From assembly GCA_945862325.1 (NCBI GenBank), contig CAMAXZ010000001.1, positions 62,001-126,000 of the forward strand: DNA of 64,000 bases, read 5' to 3'. Both the position numbers and the translations under genes were made by a program. Positions 42,329 through 50,244 of the stretch are shown one piece after another. Each line of letters opens with the position of its first letter. Positions within the stretch are counted from its first letter, which is position 1. This DNA is from Klebsiella pneumoniae (GTDB taxonomy: Bacteria > Myxococcota_A > UBA796 > SXON01). The notes under the pieces are model-generated. The model was not told the origin of the DNA and did not search any database. It was given only the letters and a program-made list of their open reading frames with translations.

Positions 42329-43194
42329 GTCGGCGGCGCGATCGCTTCCGGCTCGAGCTCCCGCGCGAGGTACGGCACGTAGCGGAAATCGCGGATCGCG
42401 CGCACCCGGCCGTCGTCGAACTCGACGAGGACCACGTACACGAGCGTGCCGGCCCGAAACACCCCCACGGCGTCCCGGCCTTCGACGGCGACCGCGCGGA
42501 AGGTGAGCTCGGTCTCCTGCGCGTACCGGCCGAAGTACATCGCCACGGCGGCGCCTTGCCGCTGCGACTTCGACACGAGGTCGAGGCGCACCTCGTCGCG
42601 AAGGAGCGCCTGCACGCCAACCCAGTCGCGCGCGTTGAAGAGGGCGACGTAGCGGTGGAGCGCGGCGCGGTCGGCGGGCTCCGGCGGCGCAGGCGACGCG
42701 CACTCCGCGGCGCGCAGGGCGGCGCGCCCCCGCACGAGGAGCGCCTTCACGGCTTCCACGGAGGTGTCCAACTGAGTCGCGACGTCCTCGAGCGGCTCGC
42801 CGAGCACGTCCTTGAGGATCACCGCGCTCCGTTGGCGGACCGGCAAGCTCAAGAAGCGCTGGAGCGCCGCGCGGACGACGAGGGGGTCGACCGACGGCAT
42901 GTCGTCCGTGTCGACCTCGAGGCCCTCGTCTTCGCGCACGGGCGCGCGCGCGTCACGACGCACGTGGTCGATCGCGGCGTTGCGCGCGATGCGAAACAAC
43001 CAGGGCCGCAGCGCGGGAACCTCCGGCTGGAGGCTCAGGGCGTAGAAGGCCTTCGCGAGGGTGTCCTGCACCACGTCCTCACCGACGACCGCGGAGCCGA
43101 CGAGGCGCGACGCGTAGCGGTGCAGGTCGGGGCGCACATCGGCCACGAGGTCGAGGAAGCGCTCTCGTGCCTGGGCGAGCTCGGAGGTCTGCAT
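42325..43194 (-). CDS. ECF sigma factor with SnoaL-like C-terminal domain
   Basis: A 289-residue sigma-70-family regulator. Region 2 is visible ([32 protein letters not shown]), region 4 follows ([26 protein letters not shown]), and a C-terminal SnoaL-like cone domain (about 175-289) is attached, a fusion known from several ECF groups where it controls activity. It lies ten bases behind an SRPBCC gene in the same direction, so the two are likely cotranscribed. No anti-sigma factor gene is nearby. Confidence 0.85.
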   Translation of the reverse strand: MQTSELAQARERFLDLVADVRPDLHRYASRLVGSAVVGEDVVQDTLAKAFYALSLQPEVPALRPWLFRIARNAAIDHVRRDARAPVREDEGLEVDTDDMPSVDPLVVRAALQRFLSLPVRQRSAVILKDVLGEPLEDVATQLDTSVEAVKALLVRGRAALRAAECASPAPPEPADRAALHRYVALFNARDWVGVQALLRDEVRLDLVSKSQRQGAAVAMYFGRYAQETELTFRAVAVEGRDAVGVFRAGTLVYVVLVEFDDGRVRAIRDFRYVPYLARELEPEAIAPPT

Positions 43195-43204
43195 GCCTCC
43201 GGGG

Positions 43205-43660
43205 CTATGCCGTGGCGCGCTCCGCCGCCGCCTTCAGGTCGGCGGCGTACTGGGTGAACGGCTCGCGGAAGTCGGGGAGCGAACCCTTGATCATGGGGAG
43301 CATGATCCCCGTGAACACCTCTTCCATGGTGAACGACACGCCGCCGCCGGCGAGCGGTTCGAGGGTGAACGTGCGCTCGCCCCGGAACATCGGCGCCATG
43401 CCGTCCGCCCAGACCATGCGGCGCGCCGGCTCGAAGGCGGTCACCCGCGGCGTGAAGGTCCGACCGGGCGCGATCGGGACCTTGATCGCCAGCGCTTCGC
43501 CGGGGGCGATGCGCCCGCCGACCTCCTGCACGGTGGAGTTCCACGCCGGGAAGCGAGGCGCGTCGGTCAGCAACGCCCAGACCTGCTCCGGTGCGGCGTC
43601 GATCGTCGTGGTCACGCGGTAGGCGAGGCGGAACGTGGCGTCGGTGCGAGTGGCGGACAT
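43205..43660 (-). CDS. SRPBCC (START-like) family protein
   Basis: A 151-residue helix-grip-fold protein: [25 protein letters not shown] is the classic N-terminal signature, and [14 protein letters not shown] and a C-terminal helix close the fold. Such proteins bind a hydrophobic ligand in a deep pocket. ATG 43660 has an AGGAG ribosome-binding site. Placed directly before the ECF sigma gene, it may sense or handle the ligand that matters for that regulon; this is inference. Confidence 0.85.
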   Translation of the reverse strand: MSATRTDATFRLAYRVTTTIDAAPEQVWALLTDAPRFPAWNSTVQEVGGRIAPGEALAIKVPIAPGRTFTPRVTAFEPARRMVWADGMAPMFRGERTFTLEPLAGGGVSFTMEEVFTGIMLPMIKGSLPDFREPFTQYAADLKAAAERATA

Positions 43661-43760
43661 GCGGTGGCTCCTGGGTGCGGGGCCGCGGCGCGCGACCCTC
43701 TGCCGACACGACGCGCGGGGTGGCACGAAGGATGCGCGCCTCCGAAAAGATTTTCCGCGC

Positions 43761-44633
43761 TCAGCGCTCGACGCGCAGCTCCCGCAGCTTCCCGAGGATC
43801 GCCGCGTTCGCGGCAGGCATGCCCGGACGCAGCCACGCCGGGCGGTCCGGAAGCACGCCGCGCGGGTGGTCGTTGAGCTGCACGAACCGGGCGGAGCCCC
43901 CGAGGGCCGCGCGTACGGCGCGGAACGCGTGGCGCACCTCGTCGGGCTGCGCATGGTCGGGCACGGCCTGCAGCCGGATGTAGGCGCAGCGCGCGGCGCC
44001 GAGGTGGCGTACCGCCTCGCGCGGGCTCCAATAAGCGTCGTCGTCCAGCGCGTGCCCGGCGGCCGGCGCGAGCCGCGCGCCGCCAGCGGTGATGATCTCG
44101 CGGTCGCACGGGCCTTCCCAGTCGAGGAGGAACCGCACGTCCACGTCCGGGTGGGCGACGGCGGCCGCCGCGGCGGACAACCCGAGCGACAGGCCGAGCA
44201 CGCCTACCCAGGGCCCGAGCTCCCTCGCGGCGGCCACGGCGACGCGCACGTCGTCCGCGTGCTCCGGACCACCGAAGTCCTCTTCTCCCCAACTTCCGCC
44301 GCGCCCCGCGGGGTCGTGGAGCAGCACCTGGTAGCCCGCGCGCGCGAGCTCGTGGGCGGAGACCGGCCACGCGAGGGCCGCGAGCCCGGCGATCCCCTGG
44401 TCGATCGCGGGGCTCACCACGAGCGCGGGATCCGTCGCGCCGTCCACCCGGCGCACCAGCCGCGCGGCGAGCCGGTAGCCCGCGCGTGAAGTGAGCGTAC
44501 GTTCCTCCTCGATCAGCGGCTCGCCCGCCCGAGCGGCGGCGGCCCGGGGCAACGTGGCGAGGCGGCGGATCACGGGCTCCACCCGGAGGCGGGTGAGCGG
44601 CGCCAGGAGGCGCCAGGGAGAGTCGAGGGCCAT
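43761..44633 (-). CDS. Alpha/beta-hydrolase-fold protein
   Basis: A 290-residue protein with an N-terminal helical extension and a hydrolase core: VVSPAIDQG near the oxyanion strand, VGVLGLSLGLSAA as nucleophile elbow (Ser in GLSLG), an acid candidate in LLDWEGPCD, and His in QLNDHPRG. The pattern fits serine hydrolases such as esterases. No signal peptide. Divergent from the deoxyhypusine-synthase-like gene, sharing a 90-base upstream region. Confidence 0.75.
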   Translation of the reverse strand: MALDSPWRLLAPLTRLRVEPVIRRLATLPRAAAARAGEPLIEEERTLTSRAGYRLAARLVRRVDGATDPALVVSPAIDQGIAGLAALAWPVSAHELARAGYQVLLHDPAGRGGSWGEEDFGGPEHADDVRVAVAAARELGPWVGVLGLSLGLSAAAAAVAHPDVDVRFLLDWEGPCDREIITAGGARLAPAAGHALDDDAYWSPREAVRHLGAARCAYIRLQAVPDHAQPDEVRHAFRAVRAALGGSARFVQLNDHPRGVLPDRPAWLRPGMPAANAAILGKLRELRVER

Positions 44634-44723
44634 GCCGGCTCGATAGCGCGCGTGGCGGACCGGCGCGAGCGGGCGCGGGCGCCGCGCGCGGCCCGCGATA
44701 CACAGGCGGCCCCCGGAGGTGCC

Positions 44724-45905
44724 GTGTCCGAGAGCTCGGAGTCCGTCCGTCAGATGTTCGACGCGCAGCGCGAGGTGCGTCCGCGCGCCATCACCGGCGC
44801 CGAGTCGCCCGCGGAGCTGCTGGCCACCGCGTTCCCCGCCTTCGTCGGTCGCCAGGTGCGTGAGGCGCACCGCCTCATGCGCGAGTCGACCCTCGGCGGC
44901 AACGCCGTGTTCGCCACCATGTCCGGCGCGATGACCCCCGCTGGCCTGCACCGCTCGTGCATCGTGCCCTTGATGGAGCGCGGCCTCATCGACGTGCTGA
45001 CCACGACGGGCGCCAACCTCTACCACGACGCCCACCGCGTGCTCGGCTTCGCGCTCCGCGAGATCGCCCCCGACGCCGGCGACACCCGCCTGCGCGAGGC
45101 GCGGATCATCCGCATCTACGACATCGCGTTCCCGGAGGACGTCCTCCTCCGCACGGATCGTCTTTTTTCCTGGCTGATCGCCCAGCCGGACATGCAGCGC
45201 GCCATGACCACCGCCGAGCTGCACGCCGAGCTCGGGCGCAAGCTCCACGCCATCGAGACCCGCATCGGGGTCGATCAGCACAGCCTCCTCGCCACCGCGT
45301 GGGCCTGCGGGGTTCCGATTTTTGTCGGGGCTCCCCAGGATGGCTCGATCTTCCTCAATGTCGTGAAGCTCAGGGCCGCGCTCGGCGAGGCGTTCCGCTT
45401 CTCGTTGGACGTCGCCGCCGACGTGCACGCCATGGCGGCGCTCCAGTGGCTCGCGCAGACCGAAGGGCAGACGGCGGTGTGGATCCTCGGCGGAGGGGTC
45501 CCCAAGAACTACACCCTCCAGGGCGAGCCGACGCTCGGGCAGATCTTCGAGCTCGACGCGCGCGGCTTCGACATCGACGTGCAGTTCTGCGTCGACCCCG
45601 TCGACAACGGCGCGCTGTCGAGCTGCCCGGCGGGCGAGGGCCACACCTGGGGCAAGGTGAGCGCCGAGTGTGTGGAGTTCTCGTCGGTGTACGTGCATTG
45701 TGACGTCACGGCGGTGTTCCCCTGGCTGGTGCACGCCCTGTTCGCCGAAGGGCTCCGGCGGCCTCACAAGCGCTACCTCGACCGCCTGCCGGAAGCCGTC
45801 GCGCGCCTCGACGCCGACATCGCCGCCCGCCGGGACGCCCTCCTCGAGGGGGTGTACACGACGCCCGACGAGCTCGTCCGCGACCCGGCGTCCGCGCCCG
45901 AGTGA
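44724..45905 (+). CDS. Deoxyhypusine synthase-like protein
   Basis: A 393-residue member of the deoxyhypusine/homospermidine synthase family. Landmarks are FATMSGAMTPAG, LTTTGANLYHD, GVPIFVGAPQDGS, WILGGGVPKNY and HTWGKVSAEC, where Lys311 corresponds to the lysine that carries the aminobutyl group. In eukaryotes and archaea the acceptor is eIF5A; bacteria lack it, so some bacterial members make homospermidine or have unknown acceptors. GTG 44724 with GGAGG four bases upstream is chosen. Its stop overlaps the ABC transporter gene, an unexpected partner that suggests polyamine-linked export. Confidence 0.85.
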   Translation: MSESSESVRQMFDAQREVRPRAITGAESPAELLATAFPAFVGRQVREAHRLMRESTLGGNAVFATMSGAMTPAGLHRSCIVPLMERGLIDVLTTTGANLYHDAHRVLGFALREIAPDAGDTRLREARIIRIYDIAFPEDVLLRTDRLFSWLIAQPDMQRAMTTAELHAELGRKLHAIETRIGVDQHSLLATAWACGVPIFVGAPQDGSIFLNVVKLRAALGEAFRFSLDVAADVHAMAALQWLAQTEGQTAVWILGGGVPKNYTLQGEPTLGQIFELDARGFDIDVQFCVDPVDNGALSSCPAGEGHTWGKVSAECVEFSSVYVHCDVTAVFPWLVHALFAEGLRRPHKRYLDRLPEAVARLDADIAARRDALLEGVYTTPDELVRDPASAPE

Positions 45906-47671
45906 CCCACACCTGGCGCTTCTTCCGCGTCTACGTCGCGCCGCTGTGGCGCTGGTACGTCGTCGGCGTGGCGCTCGTCCTGGTCACCAACGCCTTGAGC
46001 GTGCGCGTGCCGGTGGAGCTCGCGCACGGCCTCGACGCGCTGCGCGCCGCCACCCCCGGCGCCGGCGCCGACATGGCGGTGGCGACGGCCGCGATCCGCA
46101 TCGCCGTCATCGGCGTGGTGGTCATCGTCGTGCGGTCGATCTCCCGCATCGCGTTCTTCACTCCGGGGCGACTCGCCGAGTTCTCCCTGCGGGAAGACCT
46201 CTTCTCCCACCTGCTGCGCCTCCAGCCGGACTTCTACGCCCGCTGTGTCACGGGCGATCTGTTGTCCCGCGCGACGACCGACGTCACCTACGCGCGGGCG
46301 GTCGCGGGCTTCGCGACCTTGCAGTTGGTCAACATCGTCGCCGCGCTCGGGTTCGGCGTCACCCAGATGGCGCTGCTGTCGCCGCTGCTGACGTGCGTGA
46401 CGATCATCCCGATCGCCCTCGGCTTTCTCTCCGTGCGGCTCGGCGTGGGCCGCATGTTCGCGCTCCAGCGCCTCGCCCAGCGCCAGATCGCCGAGCTGAG
46501 CGACGACCTGCTCGGCGCGCTCGGGGGCGTCGCGACGATCCAGGCGTTCGACGTCGAGCGCGTCTTCGTCGACCGCCTGTCGGCGCGGGCGGCCGAGCTC
46601 CGTGCGACCAACCTGTCGATGGCGTGGCTGCGCGCGCTCGTGTTCCCGGTGTTGACCGTCGCCAGCGGGGTGAGCGTGTACCTCCTCCTCGCCGTCGGCG
46701 GGCCGCGCGCCCTCGCGACGGGAGACCCGAGCCCGGGCGAGCTCGCCGCCTTCGTCGCGCTGCTCGCCTACCTCCTCGTCCCCATCCGCCTGCTGGGCAT
46801 CATCGTGCCCGTGTTCCAGCGCAGCGAGGCGGGCCTCGAGCGCATCCACGAGGTCTTCGACACGTCGCCGGATCGGCCCGAGCTGGCCGGCACGCCGGCG
46901 CCGCAAGGTGAGGGCGGGCCGACGATCGAGGTTCGTGGCCTGACCTACGCCTATCCGGACGCCCCGGACCGCCCCGTGTTGCGCGACGTCAGCGTGGTGC
47001 TCCCGCCGGGCTCCACCGTGGGGGTGTACGGCGCGACGGGCAGCGGCAAGACCACCTTGCTCCGCCTGCTCGCGCGGCTGCGAAATCCGCCGCCGAACAC
47101 GGTGTTCATCGACGGCGCCGATGTTCGCACCCTCGACCTCGACGTGTGGCGTTCCCGCCTGGCCACGGTGGCGCAGTCGCCGTTCCTGTTCAGCGAGACG
47201 ATCCGCGAGAACATCGGCTTCGGAGCGGACGAGGCCGCGATCGAAGCGGCCGCCACCGCCGCCTCCTTGCGGACCGATCTCGCGCAGCTGCCCGATGGCC
47301 TCGACACCCTCGTCGGCGAGCGCGGGGTGTCGTTGAGCGGTGGCCAGCGCCAGCGCGTCGCGCTCGCCCGAGGGTTGCTGCGCACCGCGGACGTCGAGCT
47401 GCTCGACGACGTGCTGAGCGCGGTGGATCACGCCACGGAGCAGGAGATCGTGCGGGTGTTGAAGCGGCGGCGGTCGCGCGCGCGCACCCCGCCCACGCGC
47501 CTCGTCGTCAGCCTGCGGATGAGCGCGCTCGAGGTGTGTGACGAGGTGCTCGTGCTGGATCGGGGGTCCCTGGTCGACCGGGGCCCGCACCGGGAGCTGG
47601 TGGAGCGCCCGGGGCCCTACCGCGACGCCTGGCTCGCGCAGCGCGGGCCGCCCCCGTCGGACGGCGCGTGA
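45902..47671 (+). CDS. Heterodimeric ABC exporter, subunit with degenerate ATP site
   Basis: A 589-residue half transporter: six membrane helices then the ATPase. Walker A GATGSGKTT (about 377-385) and the signature LSGGQRQRVALARG are intact, but Walker B reads ELLDDVL, with Asp for the catalytic Glu, and the switch His is Leu (VVSLRMS). It pairs with the next gene, whose signature is altered. This gives one dead and one working ATP site, as in TM287/288-type exporters. GTG 45902 overlaps the deoxyhypusine-synthase-like gene and its stop overlaps the second subunit. Confidence 0.9.
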   Translation: MTHTWRFFRVYVAPLWRWYVVGVALVLVTNALSVRVPVELAHGLDALRAATPGAGADMAVATAAIRIAVIGVVVIVVRSISRIAFFTPGRLAEFSLREDLFSHLLRLQPDFYARCVTGDLLSRATTDVTYARAVAGFATLQLVNIVAALGFGVTQMALLSPLLTCVTIIPIALGFLSVRLGVGRMFALQRLAQRQIAELSDDLLGALGGVATIQAFDVERVFVDRLSARAAELRATNLSMAWLRALVFPVLTVASGVSVYLLLAVGGPRALATGDPSPGELAAFVALLAYLLVPIRLLGIIVPVFQRSEAGLERIHEVFDTSPDRPELAGTPAPQGEGGPTIEVRGLTYAYPDAPDRPVLRDVSVVLPPGSTVGVYGATGSGKTTLLRLLARLRNPPPNTVFIDGADVRTLDLDVWRSRLATVAQSPFLFSETIRENIGFGADEAAIEAAATAASLRTDLAQLPDGLDTLVGERGVSLSGGQRQRVALARGLLRTADVELLDDVLSAVDHATEQEIVRVLKRRRSRARTPPTRLVVSLRMSALEVCDEVLVLDRGSLVDRGPHRELVERPGPYRDAWLAQRGPPPSDGA

Positions 47672-49449
47672 AGCACCTCCGCGGGCTCTGGCCCTTCGTG
47701 CGCCCCGACACCTGGCGCTTCGTCGTGGCGCTGCTGCTCACGCCGGCCATCGCGACGATCGTGTTGATGCAGCCGTTGATCCTGAAGGACGCGCTCGACG
47801 GGCACGTCGTGGCGGGTCGCCTGGACGGGCTCGCCGAGGTCGCGCTGCGCTACCTCGCTACGGTGGTGGGGGCGTTCGTGCTCGAGGGCGCCTACACCTT
47901 GCTCCTCGCCGCCGGCGCGGAGAACACGATCTGGCGGCTCCGGCGCGCGTTGTTCAGTCACACCCTGACGTTGTCCCAACGCTTCCTGGATCGGCAACCC
48001 GCGGGCCAGCTCATGTCGCGCGCCACCAGCGACGTCGACGCCCTCAACGAGGCGCTCTCCGCCGGCTCGGTGTCGATCCTGCTCGACGTGCTGGTGATGG
48101 TCGGCACGCTCGGCGTGATGCTGAGCCTCGACGTGCGCCTGACCTTCCTCCTCCTGCTCGTCGGCGCGCCGCTCGGGGCGATCATCGAGTTCTTCCGCCG
48201 GCGGATGCGGGAGCTCTACGCTGACCTGCGGGACGCCCTCGCGGCGCTGAACGCGTTCCTGTCCGAGCGGATCGCGGGCGTGGAGACGATCCAGCTCCAG
48301 CGGCTCGAAGCCCGCGCGCAGGGCCGCTTCGGGGAGCTGAACGCCCGCTTCCGCGACGCCAACGTCCTCAACAACTACTACGACGCCACCCTGTTCGCGC
48401 TCATCGACGGGGTCGCGAGCGTCTGCGTGGCGATCATGCTCGGGTACGGCGCCTGGCGGCTCGGGCTCGCCGAGGCCGACCGGGCCGGGATCACCGTCGG
48501 CCTCGTCGTCGCGTTCGTCGAGTACGTCGACCGCGTGTTCCGTCCGCTGCGGGAGCTCAGCGGCAAGCTGAACTTCTTGCAGCGCGCGTCCACCGCGCTC
48601 GACAAGATCTTCTGGCTGCTCGGCGTCGACGACCGCATCACCCCGGGAGACACCGAGGCGCCCGAGGCGAAGGGGCGGCTGCGCCTGCGCGACGTGCGTT
48701 TCCGGTACCGGGCGGACGGGCCGTGGGTGCTCGACGGCGTGAACCTCGACGTCGCCCCAGGCCAGCGCGTCGCGGTCGTGGGCCGCACCGGCAGCGGCAA
48801 GAGCACGCTCGTACGCCTGCTCGCGCGGATTCACGACGGGTACGAGGGCTCGATCGAGCTCGACGGCGTGGAGCTCCGTCGCATCGCGCCGCAAGCGGTG
48901 CGACGCGTGATCGGCTCGGTCCGGCAGGAGGTGCAGCTCTTCGCCGACACCCTGCGCTTCAACGTCACCCTCGGCGACGCCACGCTCGATCCGGCGCGGG
49001 TCGAAGCGGCGATCGCGGCGTCCAACCTCGATCGGGTGGCGGCCCGTCGCGAGAAGGGGCTCGACGCGAACCTGCGCGAGCGTGGCGGCGATCTGTCTGC
49101 GGGCGAGGCGCAGATCGTGGCGTTGGCCCGCACGCTGGCCCGCGACCCCGCGGTGGTGGTGCTCGACGAGGCCACGGCGAACATCGACCCCGTCAGCGAG
49201 GCGCTCTTGCAACAGGCCCTCGACCGTGTGTTCGCGAGTCGCACGTGCCTCGTGGTCGCCCATCGTCTCAGTACGATCGTCGACGCGGACCGCATCGTCG
49301 TGCTCGACGCCGGACGCGTGGTCGAGACCGGCACGCACGCCGAGCTCTTGGCGTCGGGTGGCGCATACGCGTCGTTGTACGCCGAAGGCTTCGTGCAGGC
49401 GGAGGCGTTCGCCGACGACCTCGCGCGCGTCGAGGCCACACGGGCGTAA
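47668..49449 (+). CDS. Heterodimeric ABC exporter, subunit with catalytic ATP site
   Basis: A 593-residue half transporter. It has six membrane helices, Walker A GRTGSGKST, Walker B VVVLDEATANID with the catalytic Glu, and switch His in VVAHRLST. The signature is changed to LSAGEAQIVALA instead of LSGGQ. Together with the upstream subunit, the working site would consist of this subunit's Walker motifs and the partner's LSGGQ. It starts at GTG 47668. Transported molecule unknown; drugs, lipids or a polyamine-derived product are candidates. Confidence 0.9.
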   Translation: MKHLRGLWPFVRPDTWRFVVALLLTPAIATIVLMQPLILKDALDGHVVAGRLDGLAEVALRYLATVVGAFVLEGAYTLLLAAGAENTIWRLRRALFSHTLTLSQRFLDRQPAGQLMSRATSDVDALNEALSAGSVSILLDVLVMVGTLGVMLSLDVRLTFLLLLVGAPLGAIIEFFRRRMRELYADLRDALAALNAFLSERIAGVETIQLQRLEARAQGRFGELNARFRDANVLNNYYDATLFALIDGVASVCVAIMLGYGAWRLGLAEADRAGITVGLVVAFVEYVDRVFRPLRELSGKLNFLQRASTALDKIFWLLGVDDRITPGDTEAPEAKGRLRLRDVRFRYRADGPWVLDGVNLDVAPGQRVAVVGRTGSGKSTLVRLLARIHDGYEGSIELDGVELRRIAPQAVRRVIGSVRQEVQLFADTLRFNVTLGDATLDPARVEAAIAASNLDRVAARREKGLDANLRERGGDLSAGEAQIVALARTLARDPAVVVLDEATANIDPVSEALLQQALDRVFASRTCLVVAHRLSTIVDADRIVVLDAGRVVETGTHAELLASGGAYASLYAEGFVQAEAFADDLARVEATRA

Positions 49450-49506
49450 CGAACGGCGACAAAGCGGATATCCTTGGTGGGACCGCCGCCGCGCGGAGGA
49501 GGACTC

Positions 49507-50241
49507 ATGTTCGGATTGATCGTCGTCACGTTGGTCGGCTGCGACCTGTTCAAGGCCGTCGACGAGAAAGTGAAAGAGCTCACGAACAACACCGTCGCGC
49601 AGGGCATCTTCCTCGGCGTCAGCACCGACGGAGTCGACCTCCCCGACGGCGTCGCGTTCGAGCCCGGCGCGCAGTCCACCGGGTTCGTGTTCGACTTCGA
49701 GTCGCAGGAGAACCTCGCCGGCGTCACGGCGGTGTTCCGCTCGAGCTCGAACGGCTCGGTCGAGATGACCCAGGACGCGAGCGGGGCATTCCAGGCGTCC
49801 GACCTTACGTACACGCCCGGCGAGCGCGTCGACATCGTCGCCCAGTACGAAGGTGAGCGCTCCCTCGGCATCGACACGCCGGAGGGCGCCGACATGGAGG
49901 TCCCGGAGACCCACTCCGCGAACACCGACATGCGCGTGCCCGTCACGGCGAGCGCGGACGCCGTGCTCGTGGTCGTCATGGACCAGGCGGGCAACATCAC
50001 CTACGACACGACCCCGCGCGACGTGCAGAAGCTGCTCGACTTCGCGCTGGCGGACGCCCCCGACACCGTGACCATCCCGGGCTCGGCGTTCCCGACCTCC
50101 GGGCAGGGCTACCTCGTCGGTATCGCGCCGATGCGCCGCTCGACCGACGAGGAGATCGTGAACCTCAACGTGCTCGGCAGCACGTTCTGGGCCGGCCTCC
50201 TCGAGTTCTACCCCGTCTTCATCCCGCCCGGCGGTCGCTGA
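49507..50241 (+). CDS. Lipoprotein of unknown function
   Basis: A 244-residue lipoprotein with TLVGC as lipobox and a strong GGAGGAGG ribosome-binding site before ATG 49507. The mature part begins with an amphipathic helix (FKAVDEKVKELTNN), then a beta-rich domain (FVFDFESQENLAGVTAVFR; YTPGERVDIVAQYEG) and a C-terminal segment ending in FIPPGGR. No known domain is recognised. The next lipoprotein starts three bases downstream, so they form an operon. Confidence 0.75.
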   Translation: MFGLIVVTLVGCDLFKAVDEKVKELTNNTVAQGIFLGVSTDGVDLPDGVAFEPGAQSTGFVFDFESQENLAGVTAVFRSSSNGSVEMTQDASGAFQASDLTYTPGERVDIVAQYEGERSLGIDTPEGADMEVPETHSANTDMRVPVTASADAVLVVVMDQAGNITYDTTPRDVQKLLDFALADAPDTVTIPGSAFPTSGQGYLVGIAPMRRSTDEEIVNLNVLGSTFWAGLLEFYPVFIPPGGR

Positions 50242-50244
50242 GCC

